From positions 1 to 62,239 of the forward strand of contig CAMCFJ010000014.1 in assembly GCA_945874105.1 (NCBI GenBank): 62,239 nt of DNA. Direction: 5' to 3'. Position numbers and translations under genes: made by a program. Every line of letters starts with the position of its first letter. Positions within the stretch are counted from its first letter, which is position 1. The DNA comes from Candidatus Nitrotoga sp. CP45 (GTDB taxonomy: Bacteria; Pseudomonadota; Gammaproteobacteria; Burkholderiales; Gallionellaceae). Shown here piece after piece: positions 15,738 to 24,052 of the stretch. The notes under the pieces were generated by a model, which was not told the origin of the DNA, made no database searches, and worked only from the letters and a program-made list of their open reading frames with translations.

Positions 15738-16204
15738 GTAAATTGTCTCCTTTGACCAGAGCCCGATTTTTCAACGGGGTGGTGGCAGTTATCATGGGTT
15801 GTGCGCTGAATTACTTTGGTGACCGCTTACTTGGAGTAAAAATCGAGTTATTTCGCGGCATTCTTGACTTCAATGCCCTGTGGGTCATCGATATGCTAGT
15901 ACTACCTTTTTTTGTCGGTGTATTGGTTGCTGTTATTTTTGGACTTGGTGGCAAATGGCTGTGTTACTTCCCGCCACTTATAGTTAAATCGATTGGTTAC
16001 TTGGAAAGCACCTATATAAATGCAGTTCCGGAAGATACATCGCTAATTCCTTTTGGCATGTGGGCTTTATTTGTGACTGTAGTAATGACTTCGGCAGCCT
16101 TCGGCGGGGTCATGGGTGAAATCATGGTGAAAGGAACATACGGGAGAAGTCCCCGAGATATTTTATATAAGCAACGTGCCAGTAATAGAGACGGTGATAT
16201 TTAG
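15734..16204 (+). CDS. Unknown polytopic membrane protein
   Basis: A 156-residue protein with about four hydrophobic segments, among them ARFFNGVVAVIMGCALNYFG, VIDMLVLPFFVGVLVAVIFG and a C-terminal one around FGMWALFVTVVMTSAAFGG. No family was recognised. ATGA coupling to the cytochrome upstream, and an immediate TAG-ATG junction to the FGE-like gene downstream, place it in the same assembly line of genes. Confidence 0.65.
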   Translation: MSKLSPLTRARFFNGVVAVIMGCALNYFGDRLLGVKIELFRGILDFNALWVIDMLVLPFFVGVLVAVIFGLGGKWLCYFPPLIVKSIGYLESTYINAVPEDTSLIPFGMWALFVTVVMTSAAFGGVMGEIMVKGTYGRSPRDILYKQRASNRDGDI

Positions 16205-17269
16205 ATGACAGTTACTTCTGCGAACAGAAAAACTGTGCTTCCTGTTGCAGATTATGCGCGTCGCAAACGTTACTTGTCGGCTACCTTTGTAATTTGCTTT
16301 GTCTTGTTGGCAATTGGGATTACCTTGTATGTGGTGAATCAGGGGTTCGATCGTATGGGAGAAATGCGCACACGCGCAACCTACGAATTGAAAGATGAAT
16401 CATCCCATATTCGTGCTGCTGGTGAGGATTTAGTATTGCATAGTATGCATGAGACAGAGAAAAAACATACGGTAGGATATAGCGCTAAAGAAATTGAAAG
16501 CTTGCTATCCAAAGAGGAGTGGCTAGAGCTAGAGAGTATGGTGTTGATCCCTGAGGGCGCCTTTTCGATGGGTACAGATTTAGAACGTGCAGATGCACAA
16601 AATCGTCCGAAGCATACAGTTAAATTACCCGCCTACTGGATAGACAAATATCCTGTAACTAATGCGCAATATGCTAAATTTGTAGTCGCTACTTCACGTC
16701 GTCCGCCGCTGAACTGGAAAAAAGGAAAAATTCCTTCAGGCGAAGCGTTGCGCCCAGTTACTATGGTCTCTTGGTACGATGCAACAGCTTATGCTAAGTG
16801 GTCAGGCAAACGACTTCCTTCTGAAGCGGAATGGGAAAAGTCCGGGCGTGGAACTGATGGAAGGCGCTGGCCGTGGGGTAATAAGATGGAACCGGAGCGG
16901 TTGAACACTTATTACAATGTGGGATCTACAACCAATGTGAATGCTTATCCAAACGGCGTTAGCCCCTATGGAGTAATGGATATGGCGGGTAACGTAAATG
17001 AGTGGACAGCGGATGATTTTGCACCTTATCCTGGATCTGACGCGCCGTCAGATTTGTTTAAAGGAAAAATTGTGCAGGCGACAAATACAAAAGAGGTTGA
17101 GCTTGTGCCGACTGGGGGGAAATACAAGGTATTGCGTGGTGGCTCATGGAAGGGGGATCCGTTCTCCTCTTCGGTATTTCATCGAAATTTCGCTTTTGCA
17201 AACTATGCATCCGATTTTTTCGGGTTCCGCTGTGCAAGTAATCCCGGGGTGAAGGACAAAAGACGGTGA
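16205..17269 (+). CDS. Membrane-anchored FGE-sulfatase-domain protein without catalytic cysteines
   Basis: A 354-residue protein with an N-terminal membrane helix (about 24-45), a linker, and a formylglycine-generating-enzyme (SUMF1-like) domain from about residue 112. It starts MVLIPEGAFSMGTD and contains VTNAQYAKFV, RLPSEAEWEKSGRG, GVMDMAGNVNEWTADD and YKVLRGGSWKGDPF, ending in FFGFRC. True FGEs carry two copper-binding cysteines in the segment after the RGGSW motif. Here that segment reads SSSVFHRNFAF and has none, so catalysis as an FGE is unlikely. Related cysteine-free domains occur in NirV and in c-type cytochrome clusters. It may be a structural subunit or chaperone in the periplasm. 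The gene overlaps the next by GTGA. Confidence 0.88.
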   Translation: MTVTSANRKTVLPVADYARRKRYLSATFVICFVLLAIGITLYVVNQGFDRMGEMRTRATYELKDESSHIRAAGEDLVLHSMHETEKKHTVGYSAKEIESLLSKEEWLELESMVLIPEGAFSMGTDLERADAQNRPKHTVKLPAYWIDKYPVTNAQYAKFVVATSRRPPLNWKKGKIPSGEALRPVTMVSWYDATAYAKWSGKRLPSEAEWEKSGRGTDGRRWPWGNKMEPERLNTYYNVGSTTNVNAYPNGVSPYGVMDMAGNVNEWTADDFAPYPGSDAPSDLFKGKIVQATNTKEVELVPTGGKYKVLRGGSWKGDPFSSSVFHRNFAFANYASDFFGFRCASNPGVKDKRR

Positions 17270-17520
17270 GAGTGCTCAAAATTTTGTGGCAGCTGGGAAT
17301 GGTTCTTGGTCTCTCATTGTCTTCGATAAAAATGAGCTATGCAGTGGATAGCTACCGTTTCCTTCACGTGCATATTGATACGCTCTGGTATATTTTTTTA
17401 TTCCTGCTGGGTGTAATTTTTGTTCCCTTTATTCTGTTGGCAGTGTTGACATGGCACTACGCGGAAAGCAAAACCGATCCGAAAGAGCAGCAGACAATTT
17501 CAGTCGAGAGTGAGAAATGA
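17266..17520 (+). CDS. Small exported one-helix protein
   Basis: An 84-residue protein starting at a GTG that overlaps the stop of the FGE-like gene. It has a signal peptide-like N-terminus ending near SYAVDS, then a histidine-containing segment (FLHVHIDTLWY), one membrane helix (about 44-66) and a polar tail. No family was recognised. It is coupled by ATGA to the next gene. Confidence 0.65.
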   Translation: MRVLKILWQLGMVLGLSLSSIKMSYAVDSYRFLHVHIDTLWYIFLFLLGVIFVPFILLAVLTWHYAESKTDPKEQQTISVESEK

Positions 17521-17903
17521 TGGCGAGTGTAAGGGGTGGCTCCAATCCAAGTTTAATAGCGTGCTGGCTGGTTACAGCGTTGTTGTTTTTATTTTGCGCG
17601 ATACCAGCGCTAGCTGATGATAACCAACAGAAGGGCGATAGCGCTAAGGTGATGGAGGCGTTTGAACAGCAAGCTAGCAAGATTAATATAGATAAGCCCT
17701 CAACCATACAAAAAAAGCATTTGACTATGTTTTTATTGGGCGTGCCATTGTTAATCCTGCTTCTAATTACTGGGGCGCTGGGCATCGCAATGGGGATATA
17801 TGGTAAGCAAGTATTTATGCTGCATATGATTTCTGCCGGGCTAACTATCACGCTGGCTTTTGTTCACGCTATTGTGGGCGTTATTTGGTTTTATCCCTTT
17901 TAA
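17517..17903 (+). CDS. Unknown membrane protein with N-terminal signal, end of the oxidase operon
   Basis: A 128-residue protein with a signal peptide-like first helix (about 12-34, ALADD), a charged periplasmic segment, and two C-terminal helices (TMFLLGVPLLILLLITGALG and TITLAFVHAIVGVIWF) with a histidine in the last. No family was recognised. It is the last of the tightly coupled series that began at 14974. About 320 bases without a gene follow. Confidence 0.65.
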   Translation: MMASVRGGSNPSLIACWLVTALLFLFCAIPALADDNQQKGDSAKVMEAFEQQASKINIDKPSTIQKKHLTMFLLGVPLLILLLITGALGIAMGIYGKQVFMLHMISAGLTITLAFVHAIVGVIWFYPF

Positions 17904-18223
17904 TTTAGTTATAGAACGATGCAGCTTTTTATTATTGTCGACGCTTAGCCCTGCATCTGTTGCTAAATAAAAATCAATGAAGCACTTTTCATGCTTCGAT
18001 GTTTATAGTTCGTTTTAGCGCTGCGCTTGTGCGTATTGAACGATGCCTCTGTCCCGCTTCCACTGATTGTCTAGCTGGCTCTTCGATGAATTTGTTGCGA
18101 TAGTAGATTGCATTCTCGCTCGGCTTAGCCGGGTAAAGTCATTTTCTGCAGATTTGAATTACACATTCTTGCGCTATTACCGGCATTCGTTTTAATTATA
18201 TTGCTGCATATTAAGGTTCGGTC
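17904..18223. other. Intergenic stretch between two respiratory operons
   Basis: About 320 bases without a supported gene. A weak 6-bp hairpin GAAGCA/TGCTTC at about 17978-17996, followed by a few Ts, could end the upstream operon. A promoter for the gene at 18224 must lie in the right half, but no convincing pair of hexamers was found. Confidence 0.4.
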
Positions 18224-20839
18224 ATGCTGGTGAAAGAGTCACAATCATTAATTTCAAAGCGTAGTTACTGGCCGCTGGCAGTACTGTATGGATTATTCGG
18301 TCTGACTAGCGTGGCATACGAGGTATTGTGGGCGCGCATACTTTCTTTGCAATTCGGTGTGAGTATTTTTGCGGTGGTGCTGACCGTCGCCGCATTTATG
18401 GGGGGGTTGGGAGCGGGAAGTTTATTTGCGGTACGCCGGGCTTCCCAAATCAAAAGGCCTTTGTTGTTGCTGGCTGCATTGGAAGGTGGCATTGCTGTTT
18501 ACGCCCTACTCCTGCCCCTGATTCTGCAAATGACGTCGGCGGGAATGGAAGGCGCTGCGGCTCAACTCTCGCTATTTCAATGGTATGGTCTTATTGCTAG
18601 TGTTGCATTGTGTTTGCTGTTGTTCCCGGCTTTCATCATGGGGGCAGGGTTTCCGTTGATTTTAGCATCCCTGGGAAACAGGCCTGAGCAACTGGGGAAG
18701 ATTTACGGTTTAAATACGCTAGGTGCTGCTTGTGGCGCACTGTTACCACTTTGGTTGTTGCCAGCCTTGGGTTGGGTCTCAGCGGTCAGAGTGGTTGCCG
18801 CGATTGGCTGTTTGGGAGTAGTTACGCTGTTGCTACTTTCATCGCGGTACACCACAGCGCAGGTTACCGAGAAAAGCATCAGGGCAAGTCGACCGCGTTT
18901 AGCTTTTCTTTTCGCCTATGCCGGGATCGGTGCGGCAAGTCTGACGTTGCAAATAGCGTGGACGCGGTTATTCGGCATGGTGATGCTACGCACCGAGTAT
19001 GTGCTGACAGTGATTCTGGCGTCATTTCTGTTGGGCATCGGTATAGGCAGCTTGATCGCGCCACGCCAGCACAGGCAAGCGTGGTTTGTAATCTTGCCCA
19101 TTGCTGCCGGAGGATTTACCGCATTAAGTTTATGGTTGCTGCCTGCACTATCGGCATGGGTAGAGCGAGCTGAATTTGCTTCTTTATTTGAAGCATTAAG
19201 AATGCAAGGGTTATTACTCGCGCTGATAACTCTGCCAGTTACACTGGCACTTGGAGCTTGGTTGCCGTTGTTAAATAGCCGTTCGAATGGCGGCGGGGTA
19301 TGGTTATACGGAGCTAATTCACTGGGCGCCGCTCTCGGCGCGGTAGTTGCAGGGGTGGTACTGATTCCGGTTTGGGGCAGCGCTGCTACGGTGGTGGTGG
19401 CAGCTTCGGCGTTGTTGATTCTAGGTTTAACTTGGGCGCAGTCGCGTACCGCATGGCTTGCTGTACCGTTATTTTTAATGGCAGCGTGGCCAGTTGTAAA
19501 GTTACCGCCAGTCAATATGCTATTGCCGCAGGCGCAAGCAGGAAGCAGGGATTTATATTTTTACGAAGACGCCATTTCGATGACTCACGTGGTTGAGCAA
19601 CAAGACGGGCAACGTGTGTTGCTGACCGATTTGCAGAGAATGGATGCTTCAACTGATCCGACAGCGGTGTTCGTGCAATCCAATCAAGCGCGTCTTCCAT
19701 TGCTCTTGCATGAACAGCCGCGCTCGGTACTATTTCTCGGATTGGGTACCGGAATTTCCGTGGCTGGTTCTCTGGCGTTTCCTGATTTAGAGCGTAGTGC
19801 TGTTGAGTTGTCACAAGGCGCGATTAATTCTGCAGCAAGCTTATTTGCCCCATTAAATCGCGACGTTCTGCGTCAAACCAAAGTGGAACGTGACGACGTA
19901 CGGCATTTTCTAAGCGCGAGTCGGGATCAATACGACGTCATAATTGGCGACGTGTTTCATCCGGATTTGGCAGGTTCAAGTTCTTTATTATCAGTGCAGC
20001 AATTTCAGCGCGTGCGTAATCGCCTAAGCGAAAATGGACTATTTGTTCAGTGGTTGGCGCTCAATCAATTCGACAATAAATCGTTAAACGTGATTTTTAA
20101 CAGCTTTCGGCTGGCTTTTCCAGATGCGCAAATATTTCTTGATGGAATGCATTTAGCCTTGGTTGGCCCACGGCAGAAGTTTATGGGCGCGCAGGGGTTG
20201 CTGCATAATTTGCAGCGTATGCCCTTGGGGCAACAGGATGAGGCGACGGCTGGCGAGGGGGGGTGGACATGGCTGGGACGCTATTGGGGGCCAATGCCGG
20301 CTAGTCGGGAACAGGTGCAAGACGAGTGGTCACCAGTGATTGAGTTTCGTCTGCCACGCGCGCGCTATGCGGGCGAATTAGATGTGGCAAAATTATTGCA
20401 GCTTTTGCTGAAAACCAGACCGAAAATGGAAGCCGCTGCAAATTTGCTTGGCATTCGTGACAACGATAAAGATGCATTTGAACGCGCCTACGTAGCAAGC
20501 GAGCTGATGACGCGTAGTTGGCTTGCGGCTGCGCGTGGCGCAACGCAACAGGCTAATCAGTTGACCCACTTGGCGTATAAGGCTAATGCAAAAGATCGCT
20601 GGATTGCGTATGCGTTGGCTGATAATATGTTTTCATCTTTAGCGCAGGCGCGCGAGCATGGTTTGAGCGAGAAAGAGGCGTTGCAGAAAATTTTGCGCCT
20701 TAATCCATATCACGTAGAAGCGGTGCGTGCATTGTGGCGAATTGAGCGTAAAGCTGGTGATGCACACGCGGAGTTGAGCCGTATGCACTTGCTGGAGCTG
20801 AGCCCGCTCGACCGTGAAGCAAATGCAACAGGGAATTAA
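18224..20839 (+). CDS. Fused polytopic membrane protein with spermidine-synthase-like domain
   Basis: An 871-residue protein. The first ~430 residues hold about 12 membrane helices with glycine-rich pairs (GGLGAGSLFAVRR and LLGIGIGSLIAPRQ) typical of membrane spermidine-synthase fusions. From about residue 440 a soluble domain resembles the class I methyltransferase fold of spermidine synthases: SVLFLGLGTGISVAG near residue 500, ERDDVRHFL near 554 and YDVIIGDVFHPD near 570. The last ~150 residues are helical and TPR-like. Polyamine synthesis is not implied, since many such fusions have unknown substrates. It lies 7 bases before the CcoG-like gene, so it belongs to that operon. Confidence 0.85.
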   Translation: MLVKESQSLISKRSYWPLAVLYGLFGLTSVAYEVLWARILSLQFGVSIFAVVLTVAAFMGGLGAGSLFAVRRASQIKRPLLLLAALEGGIAVYALLLPLILQMTSAGMEGAAAQLSLFQWYGLIASVALCLLLFPAFIMGAGFPLILASLGNRPEQLGKIYGLNTLGAACGALLPLWLLPALGWVSAVRVVAAIGCLGVVTLLLLSSRYTTAQVTEKSIRASRPRLAFLFAYAGIGAASLTLQIAWTRLFGMVMLRTEYVLTVILASFLLGIGIGSLIAPRQHRQAWFVILPIAAGGFTALSLWLLPALSAWVERAEFASLFEALRMQGLLLALITLPVTLALGAWLPLLNSRSNGGGVWLYGANSLGAALGAVVAGVVLIPVWGSAATVVVAASALLILGLTWAQSRTAWLAVPLFLMAAWPVVKLPPVNMLLPQAQAGSRDLYFYEDAISMTHVVEQQDGQRVLLTDLQRMDASTDPTAVFVQSNQARLPLLLHEQPRSVLFLGLGTGISVAGSLAFPDLERSAVELSQGAINSAASLFAPLNRDVLRQTKVERDDVRHFLSASRDQYDVIIGDVFHPDLAGSSSLLSVQQFQRVRNRLSENGLFVQWLALNQFDNKSLNVIFNSFRLAFPDAQIFLDGMHLALVGPRQKFMGAQGLLHNLQRMPLGQQDEATAGEGGWTWLGRYWGPMPASREQVQDEWSPVIEFRLPRARYAGELDVAKLLQLLLKTRPKMEAAANLLGIRDNDKDAFERAYVASELMTRSWLAAARGATQQANQLTHLAYKANAKDRWIAYALADNMFSSLAQAREHGLSEKEALQKILRLNPYHVEAVRALWRIERKAGDAHAELSRMHLLELSPLDREANATGN

Positions 20840-20846
20840 CTAAATA

Positions 20847-22187
20847 ATGGCCAGCGGCGTCAAATATAAATCCATTTCCAGCATCCCGGTCAAGGTTATC
20901 GGCACGGCCGTAGCTTCCAAGTCAGTCCATTCCGAATTCCGTTGGAAGCGACGGTTGGTGCAGATGCTGGTCTTGATTCTTGTGGTACTCATTCCGGCTA
21001 GCGGCCTATTCCGTATTGATCCGGCAGCGGCCGCTTTTGTTGTGCTGGATAGGCAGATCTGGCTGGCTGACTTTTCCTTGGTAACCGGGGCATGGCTTTT
21101 TCTGGCGAGTAGTTTGGTGTTGCTGTACTCGACTGCAGGTACGGTGTTTTGCGGTTGGGCTTGTCCTCAGAATACTATGGCCGAGTGGGCTAATAATCTT
21201 ACGCACAAACTATTAGGTAAGCATGCCGAAGTAAGTTTAACCGGCGAAGCACCGCGCGTGGCGGGTGCCAAAAATAAGATCATGAATTGGACGCTGCTTG
21301 GGGTTGCATTTTTGGGGGCGGCTATGTTTTTTGCGCTAATCCCATTATTTTATTTCTATCCGCCAAGTGTGGTGTGGTCTTTTGTAATATTGCAGGAAAA
21401 TACCAAGTTGGCGGGATCGCTGCATTGGATTTACGCGGTATGTGTCGTTATCGTTTTCATAGACATTGCGGTAATAAGACATTTCTGGTGCCGCTATGCC
21501 TGCATTTACAGGGTTTGGATGCATTCGTTTAAAACCAAGCAGACCTTGCATATAGCATACGATGCCAGTCGCAGCGATGAATGCGCCAAGTGTAATTATT
21601 GTGTCACTTCTTGTTTTATCGATCTGGATCCGCGCAAAACCGATATTTATGACAGCTGTATCAATTGCGGCGATTGTGTGGATGCGTGTAATCGCTTGCA
21701 TAACAAACAAGGCGTCCCGGGACTATTACGTTTTAATATGCTTGAGCGCACGAATAAAAGTGCAAATAAATTTCGTGGTGTCGCAATTTCTTTGTTTGCC
21801 AGAATGGGCTGGACGACTCCATTCGTGGTATTGGGTGCGGCGATGTTTGTTTGGGGAATATGGTCATATCAACCTTATCATGTAGCAGTGGGTAATGCGG
21901 ATATTCAGCAAGGTCACACGGTTCAAGAATATCGCATTGCGCTTTCCAATAAACTGTATCACCCAGCGGATCTACAAGTGCGTGTGTTAGGTTTGCCGCC
22001 AGGTAGTTACCAGCTTAGCGCTAAGGACATTAAATTATCACCGGTCGGGCGAGAATCGCTCATGCTTTCCATCGCGCAGGATTTGCCACGAGGCTTATAT
22101 TCTGTGGTGGTGGAAGTCACCGCAGGTGATACCTGGAAGGGGCGATTCCCTGTTCAACATTTTTCCGAACAAAGGAGAAAGTTATGA
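20847..22187 (+). CDS. ccoG: CcoG/FixG-like ferredoxin-type membrane protein
   Basis: A 446-residue protein with about five membrane helices. It carries the CcoG motif FCGWACPQ (Cys102 and Cys106), CRYAC near 214, and two ferredoxin-type clusters, CAKCNYCVTSC (about 243) and CINCGDCVDAC (about 271), then a C-terminal immunoglobulin-like periplasmic domain. CcoG proteins reduce copper for CuB insertion into cbb3 oxidases. Unusually, the last cysteine of each cluster motif is not followed by proline, which most ferredoxins and CcoG proteins have. ATGA coupling joins it to the next gene. The family call is firm, but the branch is divergent. Confidence 0.9.
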   Translation: MASGVKYKSISSIPVKVIGTAVASKSVHSEFRWKRRLVQMLVLILVVLIPASGLFRIDPAAAAFVVLDRQIWLADFSLVTGAWLFLASSLVLLYSTAGTVFCGWACPQNTMAEWANNLTHKLLGKHAEVSLTGEAPRVAGAKNKIMNWTLLGVAFLGAAMFFALIPLFYFYPPSVVWSFVILQENTKLAGSLHWIYAVCVVIVFIDIAVIRHFWCRYACIYRVWMHSFKTKQTLHIAYDASRSDECAKCNYCVTSCFIDLDPRKTDIYDSCINCGDCVDACNRLHNKQGVPGLLRFNMLERTNKSANKFRGVAISLFARMGWTTPFVVLGAAMFVWGIWSYQPYHVAVGNADIQQGHTVQEYRIALSNKLYHPADLQVRVLGLPPGSYQLSAKDIKLSPVGRESLMLSIAQDLPRGLYSVVVEVTAGDTWKGRFPVQHFSEQRRKL

Positions 22188-22615
22188 TAGCCAACGATAT
22201 TGATGAAAAAGCTCAAGGTTTATCGAAAGTAGATAAGCCGCGTTGGGGCGAGAAGCCGGATGATCATTTTGGCTATGCTTCTGATGAAGAACGTATGGCC
22301 AAACGTGGACTTGAAGATTGGGAGCTGGTAGAAACCATTCCGGAATCACAAAAAAGCATACCCTATTGGTTTGTCGGGGTGACTGTTGCGGTGTTACTGG
22401 TTGCGGTGGGTTTGAGTTTCCCTTTTTGGGGTCTCCGTCCGGGTGATGAGCGCCCTTGGGTGGACTGGGGGTTTATCATAGCTTTATTTTATGTTGCCGC
22501 CGGAAGCGCTTTTGTTCGTTTCATGGTTAATTTATATGGATCGTCAATGGGCGGCACGCTGGATTCAGATAAAAATAATAAAGAACAATCCCATGAATTT
22601 AATGCAGAAAAATAA
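22184..22615 (+). CDS. Two-helix protein, short paralogue of 13700-14365
   Basis: A 143-residue protein with a charged cytoplasmic N-terminus of about 58 residues, a helix (about 60-81) ending in PFWGLRP, only a short GDER linker, and PWVDWGFIIALFYVAAG as a second helix, followed by a polar tail. The paired WGxRP and PW-D-GF-I-LFY landmarks match those of the protein at 13700, which has a large loop in between. No database family was recognised. It lies between the CcoG-like and FixH-like genes, a place often held by CcoH in other genomes. Confidence 0.68.
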   Translation: MIANDIDEKAQGLSKVDKPRWGEKPDDHFGYASDEERMAKRGLEDWELVETIPESQKSIPYWFVGVTVAVLLVAVGLSFPFWGLRPGDERPWVDWGFIIALFYVAAGSAFVRFMVNLYGSSMGGTLDSDKNNKEQSHEFNAEK

Positions 22616-23024
22616 TTTTCATACCTTGGTTCACCGACCGTTGGGGACGTATGTCAAATACATTAAGCTGTTACCCTTGGTTCTGCTAGCAGCATGTGGT
22701 GGCGGAGATCAAGTTGCTGATACGCAACCGCAAAAATGGCAGGGTGCGGAGGTACGAGTTGAATCCAGGCCCAGTCCACCGCGTCCTGGAGTAAACGAGT
22801 TTTTGGTGATAGTGACTGGTGAACGTGGACCGATCCATGACATTATGGTTTCGATTCGTACTGACGACCAAGATCAATGGATACAGGCAATACAAGATGG
22901 GGAGGTGGGTGTTTACCGCAGGGCGGCGAAAGTTGCTCCAGGCACCAGATCCGTGTTACAGGTGCAAATAAAACGCAACGGCGCTGAAGGAGTTCTGCGC
23001 TTCCCGTTGAACTTATCGCCTTAG
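22593..23024 (+). CDS. FixH/YtkA-like lipoprotein
   Basis: The start at 22593 overlaps the upstream stop, and another ATG lies at 22602; the longer frame to 22491 lacks support. The 143-residue product has a lipoprotein signal (LLPLVLLAACGGG, the modified cysteine being in LAAC) and a single beta-rich domain (GVNEFLVIVTGERGPIHDI, GVYRRAAKVAPGTRSVLQVQ) typical of the YtkA/FixH fold. FixH/CcoH-type proteins act in cbb3 oxidase copper handling and assembly. The canonical FixH has a membrane helix instead of a lipid anchor. It is the last gene of the 18224-23024 operon and converges with the half-CcoN gene. Confidence 0.72.
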   Translation: MNLMQKNNFHTLVHRPLGTYVKYIKLLPLVLLAACGGGDQVADTQPQKWQGAEVRVESRPSPPRPGVNEFLVIVTGERGPIHDIMVSIRTDDQDQWIQAIQDGEVGVYRRAAKVAPGTRSVLQVQIKRNGAEGVLRFPLNLSP

Positions 23025-23037
23025 CAATAAACAGTTC

Positions 23038-23556
23038 TTAAGGATTCCGGTCTTTATTTTTAAGTGTGAATAAGACGTTAGCAAGATAGATGCAAAAACC
23101 CGTCGCCATGGTCATACCTGCGCCGGCTACGATGGGTCCATAGTAGCGGTGCACTTGTGCCATTGCTTGCAGGTTATTGTCCAGTAATAAATTTCCTTCC
23201 ACGATACCAAATACCACTTGCGTAGTATAAAAATAAAACACCCCAACAGTTGTCCACCAAAACGAATGGTTTATCAAGCGCAAAGAGTAAATTGCTTTTC
23301 CGCTAATGATGGGCAGCAAATAATACATGGTTCCCATTGCCAATATTACTAGCCCGCCGATTAAGTTTATGTGTGCATGTGCCAAGGGATCTATCATGTG
23401 TCCAGGGCCACCGTAAGGGCTGCCGATAGAATCCAGCCAGGTTCGTATGGATGGAATCACCTGCAACATGCCATGCATTGCACCGAAAAAAAAAGAAATT
23501 GTGGAAACCACCAAGAACTTAATTAAGTGGGGGTATTCAGTGTTGTTTAAATGCAT
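23038..23556 (-). CDS. Second half-length CcoN-like subunit relative (172 aa)
   Basis: A four-helix protein resembling the C-terminal part of CcoN: AHAHINLIGGLVILAMGTMY with the H-x-H pair, then YYLLPI and YSLRLINHSFWW. It lacks the CuB ligands and the catalytic tyrosine. It shares this architecture with the protein at 6489-7001 and has an extra N-terminal segment with histidines (GPGHMIDPLAHAH). It could bind haem b or be an assembly or regulatory subunit. It lies on the opposite strand from the main operons, downstream of a tiny one-helix gene, with a perfect palindrome between the two. Confidence 0.8.
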   Translation of the reverse strand: MHLNNTEYPHLIKFLVVSTISFFFGAMHGMLQVIPSIRTWLDSIGSPYGGPGHMIDPLAHAHINLIGGLVILAMGTMYYLLPIISGKAIYSLRLINHSFWWTTVGVFYFYTTQVVFGIVEGNLLLDNNLQAMAQVHRYYGPIVAGAGMTMATGFCIYLANVLFTLKNKDRNP

Positions 23557-23587
23557 GGGAAGTGTGGGTATGATGCTTCAATAACGA

Positions 23588-23613
23588 AAGCACGGCCATA
23601 TATGGCCGTGCTT
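23588..23613. repeat. Perfect 26-base palindrome between the tiny gene and the second half-CcoN gene
   Basis: The 13-base arm AAGCACGGCCATA is followed directly by its exact complement. It lies 32 bases upstream of the half-CcoN start (minus strand). It may form a hairpin in the RNA (attenuator or stabiliser) or bind a dimeric regulator as DNA. It is not followed by a T-run, so simple termination is less likely. Confidence 0.75.
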
Positions 23614-23676
23614 ATGCGAATAACAGGTTAACGATTTTTATCGTTTTGAGAATTTTTAATAGAAGCTGGGTAATAT

Positions 23677-23787
23677 TTATTTATTACCTTTTTCACCTTC
23701 TATAATCCGTTGAATACCTAAGCCAGCCAAGGTTGTGGAGATGATAATGCCAACGCCGAAAATCACTATGGGAACCAATACTTCCAT
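23677..23787 (-). CDS. Tiny single-helix membrane protein (36 aa)
   Basis: On the minus strand an ATG at 23787 is preceded by AGAAGGAGT with a good gap. The product is 36 residues with one hydrophobic helix (VLVPIVIFGVGIIISTTLAG) and a charged tail ending EGEKGNK. The strong ribosome site and the partnership with the half-CcoN gene support a real gene. It resembles the small helix subunits of cbb3 oxidases in type, not in a recognised family. Confidence 0.68.
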   Translation of the reverse strand: MEVLVPIVIFGVGIIISTTLAGLGIQRIIEGEKGNK

Positions 23788-24052
23788 GGTATTACTCCTT
23801 CTATCGTTATTTAAAATAACCATTGTTACTTACTCTGAAAAGTATATCTAAAAGACATTCATTGCGCAAGCTTTTCGCACAAACAGCATTGTGTGCCTGA
23901 CGTGGAGACAATATAATATCAGCCGTATTGACGATTCAATTCTGGTTAAAATATTTCACTTCTGGCGATATTTCTTAGCGGTTGCTTTCCCGGCGGGGTG
24001 TCATTCAGCTAAACATTAGAGACTAAACTATTACTTCTATCGTAGGAAAAAA

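Noticed and set aside
16205-17269. Active formylglycine-generating enzyme
   Set aside because: The catalytic cysteine pair is missing and no sulfatase gene is nearby.
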